64,000 nucleotides of DNA from Mesorhizobium koreense (GCF_031656215.1 NZ_CP134228.1:2561001-2625000); one strand, 5' to 3'; shown: positions 45,294 through 54,266, numbered from the stretch's first letter. Numbers and translations: made by a program. Notes: generated from the sequence alone by a model not told the origin.

Positions 45294-46168
45294 CCGTTTC
45301 CTCCTCTATCCTGCTTGCGCGTCATCAGGCCGCGCGAGGGGTCATAGGCGAAGATGGCGCCTGCGAGAAAAACGATCGTGTAACCGGCGACCACGCCGAG
45401 CGAAATCCAGTTGAGCTCGCCATAGAACGCGAAGCGGATCAGTTCGACCGCATGTGTGAAGGGGTTCACGAGGCAGATCTTGTAGAGCGGCGGACTGCCC
45501 TGCTGGATGAACCAGAGCGGGTAGAGCGCCGAGGAAGCGAAATAGGCCGGGAAGATGACGAAATTCATGATGCCGGCGAAATTCTCGAGCTGCTTGATCA
45601 TGGAGGAGAGCAGCATGCCGAGCGCGCACAGCATCAGTCCGGAAAGGAATAGCGCGGGCAGGATATAGAGATAGCCCATGGCCGGCGCCTTGACGCCCCA
45701 TAGCCGGGCAATCACCAGAAAGGCGTAGACCTGTGCGATGGAGACGACGACGCCGGCGAGCATCTTCGACACCAGCAGGAACCAGCGCGGGAAAGGACTG
45801 ACCAGCAGGGTGCGCATGTTTCCCATCTCGCGGTCGTAAACCATGGAAAGGGAGGACTGCATGCCCGAGAAAAGCAGGATCATGCCGCAGAGGCCCGGCG
45901 TGATGTAGACTTCGTAAAGGACATAGGTCTTGTAGGGTGGGATTATCGACACGCCGAGCACCTGCCGGAATCCCGCCGCGAAGATGAAGAGCCAGAGAAG
46001 CGGGCGCACCAGCGCTGCGATGAAGCGTTCGCGCTGATGCAGGAAGCGCAGGCCTTCCCTCAGCATGATACCCGAAAGGCAGATGGCGTATTGCCCGAGG
46101 CCGAAGCCGCGCGACGGCAACGGCACAGCGGTCGCGGCATCGACCCTGGTGGCCGGTTCGCTTGTCAT
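45290..46168 (-). CDS. ABC-2 type permease, PQQ-dependent alcohol dehydrogenase system
   Basis: The 292-residue protein has six predicted helices and ABC-2 permease features (SSLSMVYDREMGNMRTLLVS; PAYFASSALYPLW; NPFTHAVELIRFA). The ATG at 46168 overlaps the ATPase stop (ATGA). The gene order ATPase-permease in a set with the beta-propeller and the special binding protein matches the PQQ-dependent alcohol systems of the Ped/ExaA type. Direction and substrate of transport are unknown; ABC-2 permeases mostly export. Confidence 0.87.
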   Translation of the reverse strand: MTSEPATRVDAATAVPLPSRGFGLGQYAICLSGIMLREGLRFLHQRERFIAALVRPLLWLFIFAAGFRQVLGVSIIPPYKTYVLYEVYITPGLCGMILLFSGMQSSLSMVYDREMGNMRTLLVSPFPRWFLLVSKMLAGVVVSIAQVYAFLVIARLWGVKAPAMGYLYILPALFLSGLMLCALGMLLSSMIKQLENFAGIMNFVIFPAYFASSALYPLWFIQQGSPPLYKICLVNPFTHAVELIRFAFYGELNWISLGVVAGYTIVFLAGAIFAYDPSRGLMTRKQDRGGNG

Positions 46169-46941
46169 GACGCCTCCGTGGCGCTCGGCTGGCCGATGCC
46201 GCTCAGTTCGGAAAAGGCCGCGCGGATCGAGCTCTTGCCTGTCGATTGGACCACATCGCGCACGCTTCCCTTGGCGACGAGATTGCCTTGCCGCAGCACC
46301 ACCACATCGTCGCCATCCTCGACCTCGTCGATCAGGTGGGTGGCCCACAAGATGCCGATCCCTTCGGTCTCGACCAACCGCCTTATCGTCCGCAAGATGG
46401 CGGCGCGGGACTGGATGTCGAGCCCGACCGTCGCTTCGTCGAGCAGGAGTAAGGACGGACGGTGGAGCAGCGCGCGCGCGATCTCGACCCGCCGCATCTG
46501 GCCGCCCGACAGGCTGCGCGCCTTGTCCTGTAGGCGGTCGCTGAGATCGACGATCTCGAGTAGTTCGGCGATGCGCTTCCGCGCATCCCTGCGGCCGATG
46601 CCGTGCAGCGCGGCGTGGTAGGTGAGGTTCTGGCGGACGCTGAGATCGAGGTCGAGCGTGCGCGCCTGGAAGACGATGCCGAGCCGGCGAAGCGCCTCGC
46701 CGGAGGCTCGGGCGACGTCGAAACCGAAAATCCGGATCGAGCCGCTTCTCGTATTGTAGAGCCGAGTGATGAGCGAGAAGAGCGTCGTCTTGCCGGCGCC
46801 GTTGAGCCCAAGCAGCACGGTGAAGCTCGCCGGCGCGATCGAGAAGGAGACCTCGTTCAGCGCCTTCTTGGGGCCATAGGAATGGCTGACGCCCGAGACG
46901 TCGAGCGCCGCCACACCGCCATCCGCCTTCACATGCCGCAC
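46165..46941 (-). CDS. ABC transporter ATPase, PQQ-dependent alcohol dehydrogenase system
   Basis: The 258-residue ATPase has Walker A GLNGAGKTT, signature LSGGQMRRVEIARAL, Walker B LLLLDEATVGLD and switch His ATHLIDEVE. The Ala-Thr after the Walker B Glu and overall sequence fit the PQQ-system ATPase branch. It partners the ABC-2 permease with which it overlaps. Confidence 0.89.
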   Translation of the reverse strand: MRHVKADGGVAALDVSGVSHSYGPKKALNEVSFSIAPASFTVLLGLNGAGKTTLFSLITRLYNTRSGSIRIFGFDVARASGEALRRLGIVFQARTLDLDLSVRQNLTYHAALHGIGRRDARKRIAELLEIVDLSDRLQDKARSLSGGQMRRVEIARALLHRPSLLLLDEATVGLDIQSRAAILRTIRRLVETEGIGILWATHLIDEVEDGDDVVVLRQGNLVAKGSVRDVVQSTGKSSIRAAFSELSGIGQPSATEAS

Positions 46942-46965
46942 TCCGCCAACCCCTTTGTGCTTACC

Positions 46966-47421
46966 TCATCGTGCCTGCTTGATCGTGATCGTGCCGGCCA
47001 CGCCCTTGTCCTTCAGGTCGGGAACCGACCATGTGTAGTGGCCGGGACGCACGGTGTGGAACTCCACCATGATCGTGCCGGCATCGTCGAACTCCAGCCA
47101 GGCCGGGCCGCCGTCCATATGCACCTCGAGGTCGTCGATGACGATCTGGTCGACCCAGACATTGCGGAAGAGGTCCGTCATGAACTTGTACTCGAAATCG
47201 CCCTTGGACGTTATCTTCCAGCGGTAGCCCTGGCCGGCGATCAGTTCGAAATCCTTCTTGTTGACAGTGTAGTTGCTCTCCTTCGAGCCGATGATGAGCT
47301 CGGGAACTTTCTGGCTCGAAAGCGTCCGCTTCGGCGTGTCGTCATCCGCCCACGCGGCCGCGCACGCGCCGGCGAGTACGAACAGCGTGGCAATCGCAAT
47401 TGTTCCAGATCGTCCCGTCAT
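46966..47421 (-). CDS. Secreted cupredoxin-like protein of the PQQ-associated set
   Basis: The 151-residue protein has a signal peptide (cleavage near AWA) and a beta-rich mature part with the cupredoxin-like ending FHTVRPGHYTWSVPDLKDKG, then VAGTITIKQ. No Cys is present in the mature part, so a type 1 copper site is missing. Start at 47421 follows GGAGAGAAA; an ATG seven codons upstream is possible. It lies between the beta-propeller and the ATPase genes. Function is unknown. Confidence 0.75.
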   Translation of the reverse strand: MTGRSGTIAIATLFVLAGACAAAWADDDTPKRTLSSQKVPELIIGSKESNYTVNKKDFELIAGQGYRWKITSKGDFEYKFMTDLFRNVWVDQIVIDDLEVHMDGGPAWLEFDDAGTIMVEFHTVRPGHYTWSVPDLKDKGVAGTITIKQAR

Positions 47422-47446
47422 TTTCTCTCCTCTCTTGTTCATTGGT

Positions 47447-48421
47447 TCACTTCGGCGAAACGACGACACCCCAGGGCTGCTGGCCGACGGTGACCGACTG
47501 CACGGGCTCGTCCGTCGCGGTGTCGATGAAGGTGATGTCGTTCGAATTGCCGTTGGTGGTGATCAGCGTCTTCTGGTCCGGCGTGAAGGCGAGATGCCAG
47601 ACGCGCTGGCCGACAAGGATGTACTTCTTGACCTCATAGGTTTTGGTGTCGACCACGGCGACATGGTTCGCCGGGCCGAGCGCGACATAGGCCTTTTTGC
47701 CGTCCGCCGTGATCGAGACGCCCACTGGCTGGATCGTCTCGGCACGCAGGCCGGGGATCGCGAAATTGATCTTCTTCACCACCTGGCGCGTCTTGTTGTC
47801 GATCACGCTCACCGTGCCACCGACCTCGGCGCTCACCCAGACCTGTGAGCCGTCCGGCGTGAATTCGGCGAAGCGCGGCCTTGTATCGACAAGCACACTG
47901 TCGGTCACTTCATGGGTTTGCGTGTCGATGAAATGCGCCATGCTGGTGGTCTCGGACGTATTGACCATGGTCTTGCCGTCCGGACTGACACCCATGCCCT
48001 CCGGCTCGACCCCAACCGGGATTTCCGCGAGCACCTCCTTGCTCTCGACGTCGATGACCGTGACGAGGTTGTCGTCCTCGTTCGCGACATAGAGCGTCTT
48101 GCCGTCGGGAGAGAGCACGAAGAGTTCGGGGTCTGGGCCGGAGGGGAGCGAACCGACCATCTCGAAAGTGGATGTGTCGATGACCTGGACCTGGTCGTCG
48201 TCGCTGGCGCAGAGATAGACGAATTTGCCATCGGGCGAGATGGTGATACCGCGCGGCCGCTGGCCGACATCGACGGTCTTCACGACCTTCATCGTCGTGG
48301 TGTCGACGACGCTCATCGTGTTGTCCTTTTCGTTGGACACATAGGCCGTGTAGGCGAAAGCCGGACCGTCGGCCAGGCAGGCGGCAATCGCGGCCGCCGC
48401 TACGTAAATTCCCTTGCGCAC
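47447..48421 (-). CDS. PQQ-dependent catabolism-associated beta-propeller protein
   Basis: The 324-residue exported protein (signal cleavage near AFA) has seven YVTN-type repeats, each with a core like VSPDGKTLYVANEDDNLVTV. GTG at 48421 is chosen as start because GGAGGAG stands six bases before it and the next upstream gene ends at 48442; an ATG at 48457 in the same frame would overlap that gene. The family is named for its link to PQQ enzymes. It has no catalytic residues that I can identify. Confidence 0.88.
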   Translation of the reverse strand: MRKGIYVAAAAIAACLADGPAFAYTAYVSNEKDNTMSVVDTTTMKVVKTVDVGQRPRGITISPDGKFVYLCASDDDQVQVIDTSTFEMVGSLPSGPDPELFVLSPDGKTLYVANEDDNLVTVIDVESKEVLAEIPVGVEPEGMGVSPDGKTMVNTSETTSMAHFIDTQTHEVTDSVLVDTRPRFAEFTPDGSQVWVSAEVGGTVSVIDNKTRQVVKKINFAIPGLRAETIQPVGVSITADGKKAYVALGPANHVAVVDTKTYEVKKYILVGQRVWHLAFTPDQKTLITTNGNSNDITFIDTATDEPVQSVTVGQQPWGVVVSPK

Positions 48422-48441
48422 CGGGCTCCTCCGTTTTTGCT

Positions 48442-49668
48442 TCACTTGAGTGTGCATCTGGTTTCCGGCTGATCGACGCCGAGCGTGTCCAGCGTTGACG
48501 ATTGATGCAGGAAAGGCGCCTGCGGCGAGGTAGACACCACGGCCCTGTCGTCGCCGAGGAAGATCGGCTGCCTGAGCTGCAGGTCCCATTTGCGGAAGGT
48601 GAGCTTCTGGCCCTTGAAGGCCGCGACCGAGAATTTATCGGAGCGGATATAGTCGCTCATTGTCTTCGGATCGTTGCTGCGCGTCCTCGACGCCGCCTCG
48701 CCGACGACGCGGGCCGCCGTCCAGGCGTTCATGTCCTTCGAGAGCATGTGCCGGCCGTATTCTCTCAGGAAACGGTTCTGCATCTGGATACCGGCCCATT
48801 GCTCGCTCGCCGGATGCCAGGCGGAGGGAACGAGGCCGGCCGTTCCGGCGACGAGCCTTGGGCTCCAGGTGCGGTAGGGCAGGTAGGTGCCGAAAACCTC
48901 GCTTTCGTCGGCTACCAGCATCACGTCGTAGTCAGGGAAGCCTTGCGTAAAGGCGGTGATCTGCTGGTCGACCTGCGCCAACCCGGTGTCGGTGCGACGC
49001 GCCGTGCCGGTATCCTTGAACTCCTTCTCTGCCACGATCTGGCCGCCGAAGCGGGTGGCGGCGCGGCGAAGCGCATCGGCATAGAGCTGGTCGGGTTTGT
49101 GCGAGCCGTAGATCAGCACCCAGCGCGGCCACTTCTTGACGATCAGGTATTGCGCCAGCGCATCGGCCAGCATGGAGCGCGTCGGCGCGATGTGGAAGAC
49201 ATTGATGCGGCAGTCTTCCTCGCGCAAGCTGTCGTCCCTGTCGCCGACATTGAAAAGGAACACGCCCTTGTCGCGTGCCATGTCGGCGATCGACAGGATC
49301 TGCGGGGTCGAGAGATCGACGATGATGAAATGGTCGCCCTTGGCGACGAGATCGTTGAACGGCTTCACCACATCGGCGTCGGGCTTCACCTCGGTCACGT
49401 CCAGGTCGAAGTTCTGGCCCATGAATTTGCCGGTCGTGTTGTCGTCCTTGATCCCGGCTTTGGCGCCGGCGATGCCCTCGTCACGCGGCGGCAAGTCGAG
49501 AAGCGAGAGCGTCAGCTTCGGTGCGTAGGCGCGCAGATAGCCGATCCTGATCTCGGCGGACTGCTTTTGCGGTTTGGCTTGTGGCGCCGTTTGCTGCGCC
49601 AGCGCCCCGGAGAGATTGACGCCCAGAAAAAAAAGGGCGATGACGAAGAGACGAGTATAAGGCACCAT
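48442..49668 (-). CDS. ABC substrate-binding protein, PQQ-dependent alcohol dehydrogenase system
   Basis: The 408-residue protein has a signal peptide (MVPYTRLFVIALFFLGVNL, cleavage near ALA) and a type 1 (Leu/Ile/Val-binding-like) fold: EIRIGYLRAYAPKLTLS at the start and DYDVMLVADESEVFGTYLPY later. First gene of the - strand set. The ATG is preceded by GAGAGT-type sequence. A binding protein of this class with an ABC-2 exporter is an odd combination that is specific to this system. Confidence 0.87.
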   Translation of the reverse strand: MVPYTRLFVIALFFLGVNLSGALAQQTAPQAKPQKQSAEIRIGYLRAYAPKLTLSLLDLPPRDEGIAGAKAGIKDDNTTGKFMGQNFDLDVTEVKPDADVVKPFNDLVAKGDHFIIVDLSTPQILSIADMARDKGVFLFNVGDRDDSLREEDCRINVFHIAPTRSMLADALAQYLIVKKWPRWVLIYGSHKPDQLYADALRRAATRFGGQIVAEKEFKDTGTARRTDTGLAQVDQQITAFTQGFPDYDVMLVADESEVFGTYLPYRTWSPRLVAGTAGLVPSAWHPASEQWAGIQMQNRFLREYGRHMLSKDMNAWTAARVVGEAASRTRSNDPKTMSDYIRSDKFSVAAFKGQKLTFRKWDLQLRQPIFLGDDRAVVSTSPQAPFLHQSSTLDTLGVDQPETRCTLK

Positions 49669-49691
49669 ACTCTCCAGTACGCGATTACAAC

Positions 49692-49727
49692 CAGTAACCG
49701 TCACCTGCAAGGCAGGAACGGTAACTG
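49692..49727. promoter_or_regulatory. Extended dyad in the divergent PQQ-set/H4MPT intergenic region
   Basis: CAGTAACCGT (49692-49701) faces ACGGTAACTG (49718-49727) with one mismatch per arm pair, and CCTGC-AAG-GCAGG forms a perfect inner stem. It lies just upstream of the PQQ-system binding-protein gene in a 231-bp divergent region, so it may be an operator. Confidence 0.45.
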
Positions 49728-49899
49728 TAAATGGTGCCGAGATGAGTGTAGCCCAGCCTTTTCGTTCCGCAAGCCCTGTGCCGTTCTTTTTGGAGCGGCG
49801 CATGCGTGTCCATGTTGCCGGGCCAGGCAACCGGAATAGGGAAATCGGATTTCCGAACCACAGCCGCCGTCCTGTTTCTTGCCCGGAAAGGCTCGATCC

Positions 49900-51096
49900 A
49901 TGACCAGAATGCTGGCGAGCGTCAGGACGGCCGACGAGGCGGAAATTGTCCTTTCCGGCGGCGCGGATATCATCGACCTCAAGGATCCCGGAGCCGGATC
50001 GCTCGGCGCTCTGCCGGTCGAGGAGATCGGCCGGCTCCGTCGCCTGATCGCTGGCCGGGCGCCAGTCAGCGCGGTTTGCGGCGACCTGCCGATGGAGCCC
50101 GAAACGATCCGTGCTACGGCGGAGGCGATCGCCGCGACAGGCATCGACTACGTGAAGGTGGGTTTTTTCCCGTCCGGCAAGGCGGCGGATTGCGCGGGAG
50201 CGCTCGCCGGGCTCGCCAGCCGGACCAAAGTCGTTGCCGTGCTCTTTGCCGATCTCGTTCCTGATTTCGAACTTCTGTCCGCTTTTGCGGCGAATGGTTT
50301 CCATGGCGCCATGCTCGACACAGCCGACAAGTCGAAGGGCCGGTTGCTCGACCATTTGCTGCCCGAACGGATCCCTCCGTTCGTCCGCCGCAGTAAATCG
50401 CTCGGTCTTATGACGGGGCTGAGCGGCTCGCTCGAAGAGCCTGATATCCCGCGACTTTTGCCTTTCCATCCGGATTTCCTCGGCTTTCGCGGGGCGCTTT
50501 GTGATCGCTCCAGGCGCACGAATGCGATCAGCGCGGAAGCCGTCAGGCGTATCCGCGCGCTTATTCCGGAAGAGCGGCGCGAGGATACGACCGCAGGCGT
50601 CGACTACCGGCTGCTCGCGGCGCGCGGCTATTCGCCGGGCTCCGTTGACCCAGCGCTTGGCACCGATCGCATCTTCGTCAGCGATTTCGTCTTGCCGGTC
50701 GAGATCGGTGCCTACAGCTTCGAACACGGCCACACCCAGAAGGTGCGTTTCGATGTCTCTGCCGACGTGCTGAGGGTGACCGACGCTCCGGAAGACATGC
50801 GCCATGTGTTCTCCTACGATATTATCATGGACGGCATCCGTGCCATCGTGGCTTCCGGCCATGTTCAATTGACGGAGACGCTCGCCGAGCAGGTTGCGGC
50901 ACGCGTACTCGAAAGCCCGCGCGTGGCGCGGGTCACGGTCAGGGTCCAGAAGCTGGAACTCGGACCGGGCGGCGTCGGTGTGGAAATCGAGCGCAAGCGG
51001 GCCGCGGAGAAGACACTGGCGCCGCGCTTCGATGCGGTTTCCGGCGATTCCGGCGCGGACGTCGGGGCGCACCGCAAGAAGGGTGCGACCTCTTGA
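49900..51096 (+). CDS. MfnB-like furan synthase fused to dihydroneopterin aldolase
   Basis: The 398-residue protein joins two activities of H4MPT cofactor synthesis. Residues 1 to about 240 are an MfnB (DUF556) TIM barrel that should make the phosphorylated hydroxymethyl-furancarboxaldehyde from glyceraldehyde 3-phosphate; the family lysines are at Lys28 (DLKDPGAGSLG), Lys86 (YVKVGFF) and 144/146 (DTADKSKG). Residues from about 265 are FolB-like (RIFVSDFVLPVEIGAYSFEH). Here the pterin and furan branches meet in one chain. GGAAAGG stands before the ATG. It opens a + strand operon of five genes. Confidence 0.85.
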   Translation: MTRMLASVRTADEAEIVLSGGADIIDLKDPGAGSLGALPVEEIGRLRRLIAGRAPVSAVCGDLPMEPETIRATAEAIAATGIDYVKVGFFPSGKAADCAGALAGLASRTKVVAVLFADLVPDFELLSAFAANGFHGAMLDTADKSKGRLLDHLLPERIPPFVRRSKSLGLMTGLSGSLEEPDIPRLLPFHPDFLGFRGALCDRSRRTNAISAEAVRRIRALIPEERREDTTAGVDYRLLAARGYSPGSVDPALGTDRIFVSDFVLPVEIGAYSFEHGHTQKVRFDVSADVLRVTDAPEDMRHVFSYDIIMDGIRAIVASGHVQLTETLAEQVAARVLESPRVARVTVRVQKLELGPGGVGVEIERKRAAEKTLAPRFDAVSGDSGADVGAHRKKGATS

Positions 51097-51761
51097 GGCC
51101 GGTCGTTGCCAAGCCCAATGTGGTTAAGCCCATTGTGGTTAAGCTCGGCGGCAGCACCGTGGATGGTGCCGATTTGCAGACCTGGATCGCGGCCCTCGCC
51201 GCCGCCCGGTTGCCGCTGGTCGTCGTGCCGGGCGGCGGTCCCTTTGCCGAACTCGTGCGCACGGAACAGAAGCACCTGGGTTTCTCGGACGAGGCCGCAC
51301 ACGCCATGGCTATCCTTGCCATGGACGCCTTTGGCTGCGTCATCATGGACGGGCAGGCTCGAATGACACCGGCCCGCTCGCTGGACGAATTGGAGCGCGC
51401 GCTCGATGAGGAAAAGATTCCGGTCTGGTTGCCCTCATCGATGACGATCGGGGCAGCCGATATCCCGGCCTCCTGGGATATCACCTCGGACTCGCTAGCG
51501 GCTTGGCTCGCGGGCAGGATCAAAGCGGAAGCGCTCTTGCTGATCAAGCAGACGGACGCCTTCTCGGCGGAGGGCAGTGTCGCCGATCTCATGGCGCGGG
51601 GCATCGTCGATCCCGCCTTCGCGGCCATGCTGCCTGGCGGTGTCGGCCTCTTCCTGGCTGGTCCGGCCGATGCGGCAGGTGCGCGGTCGACACTCGCTGC
51701 CGGCAAGCTCCCCGGAACGAAGATCAGAACGGCAGCAGTTCCGCTGCGCAGGGCCGGCTGA
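51093..51761 (+). CDS. Amino acid kinase family protein, MfnE-like
   Basis: MfnE phosphorylates aminomethylfuran phosphate in methanofuran synthesis. The 222-residue protein has the kinase fold with VVKLGGSTVD, VVVPGGGPFAELVR and a C-terminal LLLIKQTDAF block. The likely start is a TTG inside a four-base overlap with the upstream gene; GTG codons follow within a 15-bp tandem duplication (51111-51140), so the real start is uncertain. The annotation follows from fold and context. Confidence 0.75.
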   Translation: MRPVVAKPNVVKPIVVKLGGSTVDGADLQTWIAALAAARLPLVVVPGGGPFAELVRTEQKHLGFSDEAAHAMAILAMDAFGCVIMDGQARMTPARSLDELERALDEEKIPVWLPSSMTIGAADIPASWDITSDSLAAWLAGRIKAEALLLIKQTDAFSAEGSVADLMARGIVDPAFAAMLPGGVGLFLAGPADAAGARSTLAAGKLPGTKIRTAAVPLRRAG

Positions 51762-52312
51762 TGGCAAAGGTGCATTCGCCGCGCTGGGCCTGGGCATTAA
51801 CCGGCTCCGGCCATTTCTTCGTCGAGAGCTTCGCCCTCATTCACGAACTCGAGCATTGCGATATCTTCGTCTCGAAAGCCGCGAACGAGGTGTTGCGCAT
51901 GTATGGGCTGAAACTCGATTTCCCCGACACGATGCGCGTGCTTCACGACAAGACGGCGAGCGCTGTGCCGGTTGGCGGCTTCTATCATGGGCTCTACCAC
52001 ACCGTCGTCGTGGCGCCGGCGACGTCCAACACGGTGGCGAAATGCGTGGCCGGCATTTCCGATACGATCGCCACCAATGTCTTCGCCCAGGCCGGCAAAT
52101 GCCGTGTGCCGGCGATCGTCTTCGCCTGCGATACCGCACCGGAATTGGAGACCATGGCGCCGCATGGTCTGGTAAAGGTCTATCCACGACCGATCGACCT
52201 TGAAAACACCGAGCGCCTGAAAAGCTTTGAGCGCACGCACGTCGTGGAATCGCTTGCGGAATTGACGGAAGCCGTCGCCGCGCGCAGGCGCGAACTTGAG
52301 AGCCATGGCTGA
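51761..52312 (+). CDS. Flavoprotein, dihydromethanopterin reductase (DmrB)-like
   Basis: The 183-residue protein has a flavodoxin-like/PPC-DC-type flavoprotein fold: WALTGSGHFFVESFALIHEL, YHTVVVAPATSNTVAKCVAG and a GISDTIATNVFAQAGK block that bind FMN. In methylotroph H4MPT clusters this family is assigned to reduction of dihydromethanopterin to H4MPT. The ATG overlaps the kinase stop by one base. Confidence 0.82.
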   Translation: MAKVHSPRWAWALTGSGHFFVESFALIHELEHCDIFVSKAANEVLRMYGLKLDFPDTMRVLHDKTASAVPVGGFYHGLYHTVVVAPATSNTVAKCVAGISDTIATNVFAQAGKCRVPAIVFACDTAPELETMAPHGLVKVYPRPIDLENTERLKSFERTHVVESLAELTEAVAARRRELESHG

Positions 52313-53699
52313 GCGGTTTGCCTTCCTTACCGGCCATCTCGCCAAGGCACGCCTCGATCGTGTCCTCGCCGGGTTGGGTGATGCCGGTTTCTCGTGGGAG
52401 GTCATCGACATCGGCGTGAAGGTCGCCGCGCTGATGAGCGAGCAGATTGTCCTGCGCCGCCTGGTGCTGCCCGAAGGCGTCGATCGCGTCGTCCTGCCCG
52501 GCCGCTTTCGCGGCAGCCTCGAGACGCTGTCTGCGCATTTCGGCGTGTCTTTCGAGCGCGGGCCGGATGAGCTTGCCGACCTGCCGGCCTATCTCGGCCG
52601 GCCGGGCGGTCCGCCCGATCTTTCGCGCTACGACATCCGTATCTTCGCCGAGATCGTGGACGCGTCGATGCTCTCGCTCGACCAGGTCGTGAAGCGTGCC
52701 GACCAGCTTGCGAGCGCGGGCGCGAACGTCATCGATCTCGGCTGCCTGCCGGAGACACCGTTCCCGCTGCTCGGCGAGGCGGTTGCCGCGCTCAAGGGCA
52801 GGGGGCTGTCGGTCAGCGTCGATTCGGCTGACCGGAAAGAGCTTGAGACGGGCGCGCGGGCCGGTGCCGACTATCTCCTCAGCCTTGACGAGAACAGCCT
52901 GCCGCTTGCCTTCGACCATCCGGCCGTTCCGGTGCTCATCCCTTCCGTGCCAGGCGATCTCGATTCGCTCGGCCGCGTCATCGAGGCGGCAAGCCGCGCC
53001 AATATCCCCTTCATTGCCGATCCGGTGCTCGATCCGATCCATTTCGGTTTCGCCGCCTCGCTCGGCCGCTTCATCGAGGCGCGCCGCCGCTGGCCTGAAG
53101 TCGAACTTTTGATGGGCACCGGCAACCTCACGGAATTGACCGACGCGGACAGTTCCGGCGTCACGGCGGTGCTGGCCGGCTTGTGCTCGGAGCTTGAGAT
53201 CCGCAACGTGCTTGTCGTGCATGTCTCGCCGCATACGGTACGCACGGTCGAGGAGCATGATATCGCGCGCCGCATTCTCTTTGCGGCGAAGGCCGACGGC
53301 GCGCTGCCGCGCGGCTATGATCCGGGCCTGCTGCAGGCGCATGACCGCAAGCCGTTCACGGCTGCACCGGAGGATATCGAGGCGCTGGCGGGCGAGGTGC
53401 GCGACGCCAATTTCCGCATCATGACCGCCGAGGACGGCGTTCATATCTTCAATGCAAAGGGGCATGAGGTTGCGCGGGATGCGTTCGACCTCTTTCCGAA
53501 ACTCGGCGTGGAAGCCGATGGCGCACATGCCTTTTATCTCGGCGCCGAACTTACCAAAGCCGAGATCGCCTGGCGCCTCGGCAAGCGCTACGCGCAGGAC
53601 GAGCCGCTGTCGTGGGGCGTCGCGGCGCCGACGCCCGAGCAGGACCGTGCCCGCCTCGCCGAGGCGGGGCATACGCTGCGTGCGAAGAAGGAGCGATAG
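52305..53699 (+). CDS. Dihydropteroate synthase-like protein of the H4MPT cluster
   Basis: The 464-residue protein has a C1-pathway-specific N-terminal domain (RFAFLTGHLAKARLDRVLAG), a DHPS-like TIM barrel in the middle (IFAEIVDASMLSLDQVV, NVIDLGCLPETPFPL, LLMGTGNLTELTDADSSG) and a C-terminal domain. This DHPS-related family is found in methanogens and H4MPT-using bacteria, where coupling of the pterin to the RFAP arm is the proposed job. It overlaps the upstream gene by eight bases. Confidence 0.82.
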   Translation: MAERFAFLTGHLAKARLDRVLAGLGDAGFSWEVIDIGVKVAALMSEQIVLRRLVLPEGVDRVVLPGRFRGSLETLSAHFGVSFERGPDELADLPAYLGRPGGPPDLSRYDIRIFAEIVDASMLSLDQVVKRADQLASAGANVIDLGCLPETPFPLLGEAVAALKGRGLSVSVDSADRKELETGARAGADYLLSLDENSLPLAFDHPAVPVLIPSVPGDLDSLGRVIEAASRANIPFIADPVLDPIHFGFAASLGRFIEARRRWPEVELLMGTGNLTELTDADSSGVTAVLAGLCSELEIRNVLVVHVSPHTVRTVEEHDIARRILFAAKADGALPRGYDPGLLQAHDRKPFTAAPEDIEALAGEVRDANFRIMTAEDGVHIFNAKGHEVARDAFDLFPKLGVEADGAHAFYLGAELTKAEIAWRLGKRYAQDEPLSWGVAAPTPEQDRARLAEAGHTLRAKKER

Positions 53700-53702
53700 G
53701 TC

Positions 53703-54266
53703 GTGCCCTATATCCGCGAAACGATCATCACCACCATCGATCGTGGCGGGAAGGTCCATATCGCGCCAATCGGCATCATCGCCGAGCGGGACGGCTGGGT
53801 GATCGCGCCGTTCCGGCCCTCGGTCACACTCGACAATCTCGGCGAGGTGCCGTTCGCGATCGCCAACTACACGGACGATGTGCGGATCTTCGCCGGCTGT
53901 CTCACCGGGCGGAAGGATTGGCCGACCGTTCCGCTTGACGGGTTCCCGGTACCCCGGCTTGCGGCGGCGCTGGCGCATTCGGTGCTTCAGGTGGAGAGCG
54001 TCAGCGACGACAGCGTGCGTCCGCGCCATTTCTGCTGCGTGGTGAAGGAGGAAATGCACGCGCCCTTCACCGGGTTCAACCGTGCGAAGGCAGCCGTGCT
54101 GGAGCTTGCGATCCTGGTCAGCCGGCTTTCCATGCTGCCGCGCGAGAAGATTGAGGCGGAGATTGCCTATCTGTCCATAGCCATCGAGAAGACCGCCAGC
54201 CCCGACGAGCGCGAGGCCTGGGGCTGGCTGATGGAGAAGGTGGAGGGGTATTTCGCGGGCGGTTGA
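53703..54266 (+). CDS. DUF447 family protein (H4MPT cluster)
   Basis: The 187-residue protein starts with GTG and reads PYIRETIITTIDRGGKVHIA, then PIGI and a split-barrel flavin reductase-like fold with NYTDDVRIFAGCL and FTGFNRAKAAVLELAILVSR. DUF447 proteins occur in methanogens and bacterial H4MPT clusters; no activity is assigned. Last gene of the 49900 operon, followed by a palindromic element. Confidence 0.85.
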   Translation: MPYIRETIITTIDRGGKVHIAPIGIIAERDGWVIAPFRPSVTLDNLGEVPFAIANYTDDVRIFAGCLTGRKDWPTVPLDGFPVPRLAAALAHSVLQVESVSDDSVRPRHFCCVVKEEMHAPFTGFNRAKAAVLELAILVSRLSMLPREKIEAEIAYLSIAIEKTASPDEREAWGWLMEKVEGYFAGG

